Positions 1-8,402 of a stretch of DNA of 51,466 nt are shown in pieces. Source of the DNA: Firmicutes bacterium CAG:475 (GTDB taxonomy: Bacteria; Bacillota; Clostridia; Christensenellales; CAG-917). The stretch is taken from the NCBI GenBank assembly GCA_000434435.1, contig FR895540.1:1-51466 (forward strand), in the 5' to 3' direction. Position 1 is the first letter of the stretch. Each line of letters begins with the position of its first letter. The notes beneath the pieces are model-generated. The model was not told the DNA's origin. It searched no databases and worked only from the letters and a program-made list of their open reading frames with translations. The translations under genes and the position numbers were made by a program.

Positions 1-1978
1 CGCTCTTGCCGTCAACGAAAATTTCCGCGCTTCTGCCGGGATGCAGGAACGTCTTGTTTGCGCGAGCGTATTTTGCGTCGATATGCAGGGCTCTGAACAC
101 TTGCTCTATTGCGCCTTTAAGTTCGAAATAATCCGCACCGTCGCCGTATTCGCCGATGCAAAGTCTGCACTCTTCGTCGGGCAACTCTTCAAGCGGCAAG
201 CTCTTTGGCAAATAAACGTTTGCAACCTCGAAAAGCCTTGCGCTCTTGTTGAAGTGCGTGACGTTGTAAACAAGCGTTTCGATCATGCTGTGCACAAGCG
301 TAGTGCGCATCACGCTCAAAGCCTCGCCGAGCGGATTTTTGAGGCGGATAGCGTCTCTTGCTTTGTCGTTTTCATCGAGGTTCAAAAGTGACGCAAACTT
401 CGGAGAGGTGAAAGAATACGTCACGCTTTCCATAAGTCCGCAAGCCATAAGAGTGTCTTTTACGACGTTGATAAACTTGTTTTTGTCGGGAAGACCGCCC
501 TCTGCAAGCCCTGCAAATTCGAAGAGCGTTGGTTTGATGTGGGAGTAGCCGTACACGCGGATAAATTCCTCTGCGATGTCGTTGACGCCGACGATATCTT
601 CTCTGTCCTCTTTTACGAGCGCGACGAGTTGCTTGCCGTCTTGTTTGACTTGAATACCAAGTCTTGCAAGAATGGAAATAAGCGTGTTTTTAGGCACTTT
701 GCAACCGAGAATTTCTTGGATTTTCTTTGTCGTAAACGGGATTTCGCGCAATGATTGATAATCCACTTTGACGTCGATAAGTCCGTCGACGATATCACCC
801 GAACCGCTTTGATACACAAGCGTCAAAGCGCGTTTTATGCCGTACTCTTGCGATGCGAAATCAATGCCCTTTTCAAATCTTGCCGAACTGTCCGAACGCA
901 AATTGAGCGTGCGAGAAGTGCGACGTACGTTATCTCTTGCAAATTTTGCGGCTTCGAATACGACTTCGTTCGTATCGTCTTGAATACCGCTGTTTGCGCC
1001 GCCCATGATACCTGCAACCGCAACGGGGCTGTCGCTGTCGCAAATGACGAGCATACTTTCGTTGAGTTTGTTCTCTTTTCCGTCCAAAGTGACGATGGTT
1101 TCGCCGTCTTTTGCGTTTCTCACAACGATTTCGCCGCCGGTGAGTTCTCTCTTATCGAAAGAGTGCATCGGTTGACCGATTTCGATAAGCACGTAGTTTG
1201 TGATGTCCACGATGTTGTTTATCGGTCGAATCCCCACCGCTCTCAATCTCGATTTGATTTTTTGCGAGGACGGGAAAATCTTGATATTTTTCACGCCTGC
1301 CGCCATATATCTGGGGCAAAGTTCTTGATTTCGAACGTCTACGCTCACCATATCCGAAACGTTTACGCCGGGCAAAGTGACCTTATAGTCGATGACCGGT
1401 TCTCTGCAATCGGTGTTGAGTGCGACCGCAACTTCTTTTGCCATTTTGTAAATGCTGTTGCAATCGGGACGGTTTGCGGTGACGCTGACGTCGAGGATAA
1501 CGTCGTCGTAGCCCAGGGCTTTGAGTGCGTTTTGACCGAGAGCCGTACCCTCTGCAAAGCGGATAATATCGCCGGTTTTTTGATTTTGAACGTCGTCTTC
1601 CGTCACGCCCACTTCTTCGAGGCCGCAAAGCATACCTTCGCTCAAAACTCCGCGAAGCTCTCCTCTTTTTATGTCGTGACCGTCTGCAAGATGCGCTCCG
1701 TCAAGAGCAACGGCGATAGTTTCGCCGCCCTCGACGGGAACGTTGGTAACCACTTGAATGGTTTTTGTGCCGACGTCGATTTGAGTTACGCGCAAACGAT
1801 CTGCGTTGGGATGTTTTTCAACCTTGACGATTTTGCCCACGACGACGTTTGTCGCTTGATTTTCCTGATAAATAATATCTTCCACTTCAAAGCCGATTCC
1901 CACGAGTTTTTTTGCGAGAGTCGGGATCGAAACGTTGATGTCCACGTAGTCTTTAAGCCATGAAATAGGAACTAACAT
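1..1978 (-). CDS. pheT: phenylalanine-tRNA ligase beta subunit, 3' part beyond window edge
   Basis: Beta chain of the (alpha-beta)2 enzyme that charges tRNA-Phe in the cytoplasm. The minus-strand frame is open from ATG at 1978 to the window edge, about 659 codons of the roughly 800 usual, so the C-terminal anticodon-binding (FDX-ACB) domain is probably what is missing. The N-terminus (MLVPISWLKDYVDI) is typical; an EMAP/tRNA-binding domain follows at about residues 40-150, then the B3/B4 editing region (RPDCNS, FDKREL) and the B5 domain. A strong GGAGG lies 8 nt before the ATG. The gene starts 12 nt after pheS and must share its transcript. Truncation is by the window, not biological. Confidence 0.96.
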   Translation of the reverse strand, partial: MLVPISWLKDYVDINVSIPTLAKKLVGIGFEVEDIIYQENQATNVVVGKIVKVEKHPNADRLRVTQIDVGTKTIQVVTNVPVEGGETIAVALDGAHLADGHDIKRGELRGVLSEGMLCGLEEVGVTEDDVQNQKTGDIIRFAEGTALGQNALKALGYDDVILDVSVTANRPDCNSIYKMAKEVAVALNTDCREPVIDYKVTLPGVNVSDMVSVDVRNQELCPRYMAAGVKNIKIFPSSQKIKSRLRAVGIRPINNIVDITNYVLIEIGQPMHSFDKRELTGGEIVVRNAKDGETIVTLDGKENKLNESMLVICDSDSPVAVAGIMGGANSGIQDDTNEVVFEAAKFARDNVRRTSRTLNLRSDSSARFEKGIDFASQEYGIKRALTLVYQSGSGDIVDGLIDVKVDYQSLREIPFTTKKIQEILGCKVPKNTLISILARLGIQVKQDGKQLVALVKEDREDIVGVNDIAEEFIRVYGYSHIKPTLFEFAGLAEGGLPDKNKFINVVKDTLMACGLMESVTYSFTSPKFASLLNLDENDKARDAIRLKNPLGEALSVMRTTLVHSMIETLVYNVTHFNKSARLFEVANVYLPKSLPLEELPDEECRLCIGEYGDGADYFELKGAIEQVFRALHIDAKYARANKTFLHPGRSAEIFVDGKS

Positions 1979-1990
1979 ATCGACGCCTCC

Positions 1991-3010
1991 TTAATTGAAT
2001 TGCTTGAGAAAACGCACGTCGTTTTCGTAGAGCATTTTGATGTTGGGAATACCGTATTTTATCATTGCGATACGGTCGATGCCGAATCCGAAAGCAAAAC
2101 CGCTGTATTCCTTGCTGTCGATGCCGCACATATCCAAAACGTGCGGATTTACGATGCCTGCTCCGAGGATTTCAACCCAGCCCGTACCCTTGCACACTCT
2201 GCAACCTTTGCCGTGGCACATCGAGCACGTTACGTCCACTTCGACGGACGGCTCCGTAAACGGGAAATAGGACGGACGAAGTCTGACTTTCGTATCTTTG
2301 GAGAAAAGTTTTTCCGCAAATGTTTGCAAGCAGCCTTGCAAATCGCCCATCGTGATGTGTTTGTCGATCGCAAGTCCTTCGAATTGATTGAAAATCGGGC
2401 TGTGTGATGCGTCGTCGTCGCTTCTGTACACTTTGCCGGGCGAGATTATGCGGATAGGCGGTGCGCCCGCTTGCATAACGCGCGCCTGAACTGCGGAGGT
2501 TTGCGTGCGAAGCACGATATTGTCGTTGATATAAAACGTGTCTTGCATGTCTCTTGCCGGATGGTCTTTCGGCACGTTGAGAAGTTGAAAGTTATAAAGG
2601 TCGCTTTCTATTTCCGGACCTTCGACAACCGAAAATCCCATACCCGAAAAGATATCCACAAGTTCTCGTGTGATGAGCGTGAGCGGATGCAAAGTGCCGA
2701 GATTTTCACGATTCGAGGGCAAAGTAACGTCGATTTCTTCCGCTTTCAGACGAGCAAGTTTTTCTTGTTCTTCCACAAGTTGCGTCTTTTGGTTGAGAAC
2801 ACTCTCCACCGCCGTGCGCAATTCGTTGACAAGTTTGCCCATAACCGGACGTTCCTCTTTGGGTACGTTTGCCATATCTCTCATAAGAAGAGAGATTTCA
2901 CCGCTTTTGCCGAGATATTTGACTCTTACGTCATTGAGATCTTGCGACGTTTGAGCTTTCTCGATCATTTCAAGAGCGGCGTTTTTGATAGCGTCCATTT
3001 TTTCTTTCAT
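1991..3010 (-). CDS. pheS: phenylalanine-tRNA ligase alpha subunit
   Basis: Catalytic alpha subunit, 339 aa, the normal size. The N-terminal coiled coil (about residues 1-90) is followed by the class II core: HPARDMQDTFY near residue 175, FEGLAIDK, and the motif 3 segment GFGIDRIAM near the end. A four-cysteine knuckle (CSMCHGKGCRVCKGTG) lies before motif 3, as in many bacterial PheS. ATG at 3010 was chosen because AGGAG lies 5 nt upstream; an upstream in-frame start at 3034 would lie before that site. First gene of the pheST operon, driven by the promoter at 3067-3095 and preceded by a strong hairpin. Confidence 0.97.
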   Translation of the reverse strand: MKEKMDAIKNAALEMIEKAQTSQDLNDVRVKYLGKSGEISLLMRDMANVPKEERPVMGKLVNELRTAVESVLNQKTQLVEEQEKLARLKAEEIDVTLPSNRENLGTLHPLTLITRELVDIFSGMGFSVVEGPEIESDLYNFQLLNVPKDHPARDMQDTFYINDNIVLRTQTSAVQARVMQAGAPPIRIISPGKVYRSDDDASHSPIFNQFEGLAIDKHITMGDLQGCLQTFAEKLFSKDTKVRLRPSYFPFTEPSVEVDVTCSMCHGKGCRVCKGTGWVEILGAGIVNPHVLDMCGIDSKEYSGFAFGFGIDRIAMIKYGIPNIKMLYENDVRFLKQFN

Positions 3011-3026
3011 AAAAACTCCTAAAAAT

Positions 3027-3050
3027 GCACGCATACGTGTATACGCGTGC
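3027..3050 (-). promoter_or_regulatory. leader hairpin before pheST
   Basis: A 24-nt GC-rich near-palindrome (outer stem GCACGC/GCGTGC) sits in the pheST leader, followed on the minus strand by ATTTTT and then the pheS Shine-Dalgarno. The shape resembles a weak intrinsic terminator or attenuator placed just before the SD. No T-box elements (specifier loop, T-box sequence) are visible, so the mechanism is unknown. Confidence 0.5.
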
Positions 3051-3066
3051 GATAATTATACTTAAA

Positions 3067-3095
3067 ATAATATCAACATAATATCGATAAGTCAA
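3067..3095 (-). promoter_or_regulatory. sigma-A promoter of pheST
   Basis: Minus-strand TTGACT, 17-bp spacer, TATTAT. Transcription would start about 50 nt before pheS and include the leader hairpin at 3027-3050. Confidence 0.7.
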
Positions 3096-3126
3096 CAAAT
3101 TGTGCCAAAACGTCGCAAAAAGAGCA

Positions 3127-3153
3127 AAAAATGCGGTTTTCGGCAGCATTTTT
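3127..3153 (-). terminator. intrinsic terminator after the 3205-4581 gene
   Basis: Inverted repeat AAAAATGC ... GCATTTTT with an 11-nt loop; on the minus strand the right arm runs into six Ts. It lies 50 nt after the stop codon of the upstream minus-strand gene and separates it from pheST. Confidence 0.65.
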
Positions 3154-3204
3154 GCAAGAGTTAAGCAAATTTTTGCATAGGCATATGACGGACTTCTACG
3201 ACGT

Positions 3205-4581
3205 TCAGTCTTTGACAATCACGGTTACGTCAAGAGGTTTCTTTGCCAGCCTTATAAACTTTGTCCCTTCGACTTTGGTGTTTCCTAGATATATCTTCGT
3301 ATCATCACCGCGCATTATATGCATTGTGTGCGTTGTGCCTGCGTTTTCAAAAACGACGTCGGCTTTAAGAATGTTTTTCGGCAAATGCGGACAAATACGC
3401 AAAACTTCATTTGTAGTCGAAATGCCGAAATTTAGGTTTTCAAATTTGTATATCGGTTCAAAACTATTCTCAAAATCAATAATTTTTGAAATACTTTTGT
3501 TAGATTTGTTTTTTTTATCACTGAAAAACACTCTCATAAAAAAATCGGAATTCAACGCGGCGGCAAGCATCGCAATATCTTTTTTATGCGAGATTATGCA
3601 AAGCTCTTTATCGAACAAATCGACCTTTTTCACCTTGCTATGCCCTGCCGACGCGCTTTGCATATATTTTTCGACTCTGATGGCATACATAAACTCGTCG
3701 AGGTTTTCCTTATCGCTCAATGCGCTCGCAACACCCAAAAACGCCGATTTTTGATTTTCCGTCGCATTTGAAAAAGACGAGAACTTGTCGTATATTTCAA
3801 GCGGCGAATAGTATCTTGAAAAGTCGAAACACAAAACACTCCGTATGCTGTCGATCACTCTTGCATACGTGGTGTAAAGTCCGTCCATTACGCCTTCGAG
3901 AGTTCCCTTGTTCGTTTTGTTGTAGTTTGCCTCTATCATGCAAAGTTCCAAAAATAGCTTAGACTTTACGAAACTTTTGATTTTTTTGCTGTTTTGCAGC
4001 GAGAAACTGTCATTGACATACTTCTTTGCTAATTTGCAAACCTTCGCAATCGTCTTTAAATTTTCAAAAATATAGTACGTTTTTTCGAGGATTGCATACA
4101 AAAACGCTTCTTTCATAGTTGACATTTCAACGTAAGTGAGTGTTTTACGCTTGTTTTGTTCGTTGACGAGGATTCTGAATCTGTCCTCGGTAAATATCCA
4201 TCCGCTTGACGACATGCAAAGTTTTGCAAGCAAAACCGAGCGCGGAGTTTGATTTATCGACGGTGCGTCGCAAAGGCAAGAAAAATCTATTTTGCAAAGC
4301 TGTTCGATTGCTTGTTTATCCTCGCAAAAATCGGCAAATATTCCCTTGTACTTTTTTTGTTTTAAGAGAAAAATATTCGTTTTTATGTGCCTTTTGAAAA
4401 ATTTGTCGTTTATTTGACTTGTTTTTTTTGGAATCGGCGTATCCAAAACGAACGCCTTGCATTTTTCAAGGTATCTCTTTTCGTCGAGTGTTGCCTGCCA
4501 CTCCTCTTTCGGCTTTTTTTTGACGATGAAATATACTATCAAAAATGCCGAAACAACGATTATCGTCAGTGCGTACGCCAT
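3205..4581 (-). CDS. membrane-anchored protein of unknown function
   Basis: 458 aa from ATG at 4581; a GTG at 4638 would add 19 residues, and neither start has a clear ribosome site. Residues 1-20 form one hydrophobic helix followed by KKKPKEE, so a single N-terminal membrane anchor with a large basic, lysine-rich cytoplasmic part is likely. The middle (about 80-180) is helical and vaguely recalls the helical repeats found in cyclic-glucan-synthase-like proteins, but no catalytic motif is present and I do not assign that function. The C-terminus looks beta-rich. Monocistronic: a terminator follows, and rnpB lies upstream on the other strand. Confidence 0.75.
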   Translation of the reverse strand: MAYALTIIVVSAFLIVYFIVKKKPKEEWQATLDEKRYLEKCKAFVLDTPIPKKTSQINDKFFKRHIKTNIFLLKQKKYKGIFADFCEDKQAIEQLCKIDFSCLCDAPSINQTPRSVLLAKLCMSSSGWIFTEDRFRILVNEQNKRKTLTYVEMSTMKEAFLYAILEKTYYIFENLKTIAKVCKLAKKYVNDSFSLQNSKKIKSFVKSKLFLELCMIEANYNKTNKGTLEGVMDGLYTTYARVIDSIRSVLCFDFSRYYSPLEIYDKFSSFSNATENQKSAFLGVASALSDKENLDEFMYAIRVEKYMQSASAGHSKVKKVDLFDKELCIISHKKDIAMLAAALNSDFFMRVFFSDKKNKSNKSISKIIDFENSFEPIYKFENLNFGISTTNEVLRICPHLPKNILKADVVFENAGTTHTMHIMRGDDTKIYLGNTKVEGTKFIRLAKKPLDVTVIVKD

Positions 4582-4654
4582 ATCGGAATTATTGCCAAAA
4601 GCGCGAAATTTAGTATCTAAATACGCAATTGTGCGCACTAATTTGAAAAAACGA

Positions 4655-4683
4655 TTGCATAATTTTGCCGATTGTGATTTAAT
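4655..4683 (+). promoter_or_regulatory. promoter of rnpB
   Basis: TTGCAT, 17-bp spacer, TTTAAT; the -10 ends 6 nt before the predicted 5' end of the RNase P RNA at 4690, the expected distance for direct transcription of the mature 5' end. Confidence 0.6.
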
Positions 4684-4689
4684 TTAAAC

Positions 4690-5010
4690 GCGAGTTAGCC
4701 GGACGGTCGCATGAAATATTTGAGGAAAGTCCGAGCATCACAGGGCATGGGTGCCGGGTAACTCCCGGTGAAGGCGACTTCAAGGACAGTGCAACAGAAA
4801 AAAACCGCCGCATTTGCGGTAAGGATGGAAAGGCGAGGTAAGAGCTCACCCGCAATTTGGCAACAATGCGCGATGTAAACCCCACTCGATGCAAGATCGG
4901 GAGCATAAAAAGTGGCCCGCAAGCTCCCCACATCGCTTGAGGCGTGCAGAAATGTACGTCCTAGATAGATGACCGTTCAAGACAGAACTCGGCTTACAGA
5001 CTAATCTCGC
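4690..5010 (+). ncRNA. rnpB: RNase P RNA (A type)
   Basis: Catalytic RNA that removes tRNA 5' leaders. The conserved blocks are visible in order: GAGGAAAGTCCGAGC near the 5' end (P4 5' side, CR-I), the central AGGGTGAAA-like region around 4825-4840, GATAGATGACCG, and the 3' CR-V block AGACAGAACTCGGCTTAC. The first and last nine bases pair as P1 (GCGAGTTAG with CTAATCTCGC, one bulge). Length is about 321 nt. The architecture follows the A (ancestral) type used by Clostridia rather than the Bacillus B type. Strand is opposite to its neighbours; an independent promoter and terminator flank it. Confidence 0.96.
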
Positions 5011-5015
5011 ATATG

Positions 5016-5046
5016 AAAAAGGAAGGCGCAAGAGCCTTCCTTTTTC
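5016..5046 (+). terminator. rnpB terminator
   Basis: Stem AAAAAGGAAGGC / GCCTTCCTTTTT with a 6-nt loop, six bases after the RNase P RNA 3' end. The A and T flanks make it bidirectional, so it can also stop transcripts from recN. Confidence 0.9.
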
Positions 5047-5113
5047 TATAAAATCATTGATTAATTTGCAAATTTGACGGGAAATTTGTTCAAAAGCAAG
5101 ATGCAACGAGAAA

Positions 5114-6808
5114 TTATTTTATCAACGAATCTTTGTATCTTTGCGCGTTTGCTTTCATTTCCTTTGCGTGCGGCACTGCGTAAATCGAATAATCGTTTCC
5201 GCCGATGAGGCGCGCAACTTCGTCCGTGTCGTCTTGAAGCAAGTCCACGTGCGTGAGCGTTTTGCCGTTTTGAGTGGATTTGGAGATAAGATAGTGATTG
5301 TCCGCCATTGCTGCAAGCGACGGCATATGCGTGACTGCAATAACTTGTCTTGCGCGCGAAATATTGCACATTTTTTCGGACACGACTTGCGATATATTGC
5401 CCGAAATTCCGGTGTCTATCTCGTCGAACACCATAGTGCCGATGTCGTCGACGCCTGCGAGAATATTTTTGAATGCAAGCATAAATCTTGACATTTCACC
5501 GCCCGAAATTATCTTTGCAAGCGGTTTCAACGGTTCCCCGACATTTGGCGAAATCATAAATTCAACGCTATCCATACCGTTTGCGGATATATCGTCCACG
5601 TCCTCGGATTTTTGTATGTCAACTTTGAAAGTCGAACCGCCCATACCCAAGTCGCAAAGTTCTTTCGTGATGTCTTTTTCAAACTTATCCGCAACTTTTC
5701 GTCTTTCCTCGGACAGTTTTTTTGCACTGACAAGCAAATCTTTTGCCGCTTTTTCAATCTCTTTTTCAAGCTCTTCGACGCGTTCGGTTGCGTTTGAAAG
5801 CATTTGAGCTTCATTCACCGCTTCTTCGTAAAAACGTTGCAAACTCTCGAAACTTCCGCCGTATTTACGCAAAATATTGCGCACAACTTCGAGTCTTTCT
5901 TCGATTTTATCTGCCGAACGCGAATCGAAATCGAGTTTTTGAAGCATATCCGACAGCGTTTCGCTTATGTCGGTAATCTCGACTTTGCACGAATCCAGTC
6001 TGTCCGCAATGGGTTCGATGCTTTCGTCGTACGAAGAAATCGTATTGAGCAACGCAACGGAATTCTTAATCGACGCACTCACGCTTTGCGAATCGTATCC
6101 GTCAAGCAAGTTTTTTGCGCCTTCGAGTGCGGATATGATTTTTTCCATGTTGCGAATACGCTTGCGTGCGGTCAAAAGCTCGTCCTCTTCACCGTCTTTT
6201 ACGTCCGCTTTTTCGATTTCGTCGATTTGGAAATTCAAAATATCCAGTTTTCTTTCTCTTTCGTCGCTGTTGCCGAAACGTGCAAACTCTCTTTTCAAAG
6301 ACGTATATTGCTTATAATCGTTTTCGACGTCCTCTTTGAGCTTCGCAATTTTCTTTTCGCCCAACTTATCGATAAGCGTCACGTGATTTGCGCTCTTCAA
6401 AAGCGACTGATGCTCGTGCTGACCGTGAATATCGACAAGCAATTCCGTAAGACCTTTGAGCGTCGAAAGCGTGGAAATTCTACCGTTTATTCTGCACTCG
6501 TTTTTGCCGTCAACGCTCATTTTTCGGCGGAGCACCAGCACGTCTTCGCGCTCTATGCCCAAATCTTCGAGATATGCGTCAACCGCCGGTGTGTCGTAAT
6601 CTTCAAAAACAGCTTCAACGCTTGCCTTGTCGGTGCCGAAGCGGATGAGAGATTTGTCCGCGCGCTCGCCCAAAACGAAATTGAGCGAGTCTATGATGAT
6701 AGACTTGCCCGCGCCCGTTTCACCGCTCAAAATGTTCAAACCGTCTTTGAGTTCGAGCGACAGTTTGCAAATGAGCGCAATGTTTTCGATTGAAAGTTGA
6801 CAAAGCAT
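5114..6808 (-). CDS. recN: DNA repair protein RecN
   Basis: SMC-like ATPase of double-strand-break repair, 564 aa, full length. Walker A GETGAGKS at about residues 30-37; a long coiled coil spans roughly 150-390; the ABC signature ISGGEMSRF and Walker B MVFDEIDTGISG lie near 440-480; a C-terminal H-loop (VTHMPSLA) follows. Start fixed by GGCGGTG 4 nt upstream. Last gene of the tlyA-nadK-argR-recN neighbourhood, 44 nt after argR, with a small palindrome in the gap. No LexA box was recognised. Confidence 0.97.
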   Translation of the reverse strand: MLCQLSIENIALICKLSLELKDGLNILSGETGAGKSIIIDSLNFVLGERADKSLIRFGTDKASVEAVFEDYDTPAVDAYLEDLGIEREDVLVLRRKMSVDGKNECRINGRISTLSTLKGLTELLVDIHGQHEHQSLLKSANHVTLIDKLGEKKIAKLKEDVENDYKQYTSLKREFARFGNSDERERKLDILNFQIDEIEKADVKDGEEDELLTARKRIRNMEKIISALEGAKNLLDGYDSQSVSASIKNSVALLNTISSYDESIEPIADRLDSCKVEITDISETLSDMLQKLDFDSRSADKIEERLEVVRNILRKYGGSFESLQRFYEEAVNEAQMLSNATERVEELEKEIEKAAKDLLVSAKKLSEERRKVADKFEKDITKELCDLGMGGSTFKVDIQKSEDVDDISANGMDSVEFMISPNVGEPLKPLAKIISGGEMSRFMLAFKNILAGVDDIGTMVFDEIDTGISGNISQVVSEKMCNISRARQVIAVTHMPSLAAMADNHYLISKSTQNGKTLTHVDLLQDDTDEVARLIGGNDYSIYAVPHAKEMKANAQRYKDSLIK

Positions 6809-6819
6809 ATTTCACCGCC

Positions 6820-6838
6820 TTTGATACAAAGTATCAAA
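6820..6838 (-). repeat. palindrome between argR and recN
   Basis: Perfect inverted repeat TTTGATAC-ttt/aaa-GTATCAAA directly upstream of the recN ribosome site. It could be an RNA hairpin adjusting recN translation or mRNA stability, or an operator; nothing in the sequence decides. Confidence 0.5.
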
Positions 6839-6852
6839 AAGCACTATAAATT

Positions 6853-7326
6853 TCAGTTGAAAAGTCTGTTTGCTTCAAGCAAATCTTCAAGACGTCTGCG
6901 GATGGTGTCCACGTGATCAAGTCCGTCCACCGCAACGAAAATCGTGTTGTCACCCGCGATAACACCCAAAACTTCGTCATAAGAAAGTTTGTCGATAAGT
7001 TCCGCCGCAGGCCCTGCGCTACCCGCTTCCGTTTTGAGCACGATGAGGTTGCCCGAACTCTTTATCGAGATGACGGTGTTTTTGAACATGCTCAAAAATT
7101 TGTCCGCAGCGGTTGCTTCTTTGGTTTGTTGAGCGGCGTATTTATAATGTCTGCCGTCGCTTGAAAGGGTTTTTATAATGCCCATTTCCTTGATGTCGCG
7201 CGACACGGTTGCTTGCGTAACCGCAAAACCTTCACTGCGGAGATAATCCACAAGTTCTTCTTGCGTGTCGACGTCGTGCTTGGAAATGATGTCCAAAATT
7301 TTGAGTTGTCTGTTTGCTCTTGCCAT
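6853..7326 (-). CDS. argR: arginine repressor
   Basis: Arginine-responsive hexameric repressor, 157 aa. The N-terminal winged helix (residues 1-70) contains VTQATVSRDIKEMG, the family's recognition-helix signature. The C-terminal domain (about 80-155) has the GVIAGDNTIFV segment that forms the trimer and arginine pocket. ATG at 7326 was chosen because AAGG lies 8 nt upstream and the product then starts MARANRQ, normal for the family; the longer reading from 7353 overlaps nadK. The gene begins 10 nt after nadK and is surely co-transcribed with it. Confidence 0.96.
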   Translation of the reverse strand: MARANRQLKILDIISKHDVDTQEELVDYLRSEGFAVTQATVSRDIKEMGIIKTLSSDGRHYKYAAQQTKEATAADKFLSMFKNTVISIKSSGNLIVLKTEAGSAGPAAELIDKLSYDEVLGVIAGDNTIFVAVDGLDHVDTIRRRLEDLLEANRLFN

Positions 7327-7336
7327 AGTTTTTACC

Positions 7337-8140
7337 TTATCCTCTGGGATCAACCGATCCCCATCTGTTCATTTTATTGAGGAGTTTTTTGTAGAAATTG
7401 TCCTCTTTAACTGCCAAAAATTTGATATATTTGGCGGATTTTTCAATAGTAATGCACTTATCGCCCGATATATTTGCGATATTTTCACCGTCTGCGCAAA
7501 GGGTTGCGATTTCGCTCTTTGCAAGCTGGAGTCGGATTTTCGAATTTGAATTTACGACAAGCGGACGAGAATGAAGCGAGTGTGCGCAAATCGGGATTAT
7601 GACGATAGCGTCAACGTCGGGAGCGAGCACCGGTCCGCCCGCCGAAAGCGAGTATGCGGTCGAACCCGTTGGAGACGAAACGATTGCGCCGTCGCTGTGA
7701 TAGGAGTCGACAAACTTTCCGTCAACGTACACGTCGATAAACACCGGGCGAGAAGTTGCGCTTTTAAGCACGATTTCGTTCAGAGCCGTATCGTGCAAAT
7801 CGTCGCAGTCTACTTCGAGCGTCATTCTCTTGTCGAATTTACCGTCGTTTATCGCATTGAGTATATCTTCGATTGCGCAATCTTTTTCAAATTGAGTCAA
7901 AAAGCCGAGATTGCCGCCGTTTATTCCTGTTACGATAACGTCGTCCCCGACGTTTTTCACGGCCTCCAAAACGGTGCCGTCCCCACCGAAAACTATGAGA
8001 TTTTTGCAATCTTGAGGCACGTCTTTTCCGCTGTTTACTATGCATACGCCAAAATCGTCGCTTTGCTTTATAGCGGCAACGAACATATCCTTTTCGGGTG
8101 AAGATTCAGCTTTTGTAAGAATAGCAATTTTGGTTTTCAT
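7337..8140 (-). CDS. nadK: NAD kinase
   Basis: Phosphorylates NAD to NADP, 267 aa. Visible motifs: GGDGT (about residue 50), GINGGNLGFL, and the diacylglycerol-kinase-like TGSTAYSLSAGGP near residue 160. ATG at 8140 gives the usual MKTKIAIL start; there is no Shine-Dalgarno. A consensus promoter (8151-8179) ends only 10 nt before the ATG, so the mRNA should carry almost no 5' UTR. Heads an nadK-argR-recN transcript; in relatives tlyA directly precedes nadK, but here a plus-strand gene lies between. Confidence 0.96.
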   Translation of the reverse strand: MKTKIAILTKAESSPEKDMFVAAIKQSDDFGVCIVNSGKDVPQDCKNLIVFGGDGTVLEAVKNVGDDVIVTGINGGNLGFLTQFEKDCAIEDILNAINDGKFDKRMTLEVDCDDLHDTALNEIVLKSATSRPVFIDVYVDGKFVDSYHSDGAIVSSPTGSTAYSLSAGGPVLAPDVDAIVIIPICAHSLHSRPLVVNSNSKIRLQLAKSEIATLCADGENIANISGDKCITIEKSAKYIKFLAVKEDNFYKKLLNKMNRWGSVDPRG

Positions 8141-8150
8141 AATTATATGA

Positions 8151-8179
8151 ATTATACAACATACGCAAGGTTTATTCAA
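8151..8179 (-). promoter_or_regulatory. promoter of nadK-argR-recN, near-leaderless
   Basis: Minus-strand TTGAAT, 17-bp spacer, TATAAT. With initiation 6-8 nt after the -10 the transcript starts 2-5 nt before the nadK ATG, leaving no room for a ribosome binding site. Confidence 0.75.
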
Positions 8180-8368
8180 GTGTAAACACAATTTTTATTA
8201 AAAAATTGTATAAATCATACGTTTCTATACAATATGCAAAAATTTTAGGCAGCACAATCAAATCATATCAAGCGATATGTTATCGGTTTTTATCACATTT
8301 ATTGAAAATATACAGAAATTTTCCGACCGGTTTCGTATCTACCCCAAAACTCAATTTCGGCGTATCGA

Positions 8369-8396
8369 TTGACATATTCGCATTGTTTTGTATAAT
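8369..8396 (+). promoter_or_regulatory. consensus promoter of the gene at 8403, leaderless
   Basis: TTGACA, 16-bp spacer, TATAAT: both hexamers match the consensus perfectly. The ATG at 8403 is the seventh base after the -10, the expected transcription start, so the mRNA should begin with its start codon. Confidence 0.8.
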
Positions 8397-8402
8397 AAAA
8401 AT

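Noticed and set aside
755..1963. 402-codon plus-strand frame antisense to pheT
   Set aside because: Shadow of pheT; Phe/Val/Cys-rich composition and no similarity; the same pattern recurs opposite many genes here (for example 5804-6793, 20803-22233, 22765-23700).
3011..3110. T-box riboswitch in the pheST leader
   Set aside because: No T-box consensus or specifier loop, and the leader is far too short.
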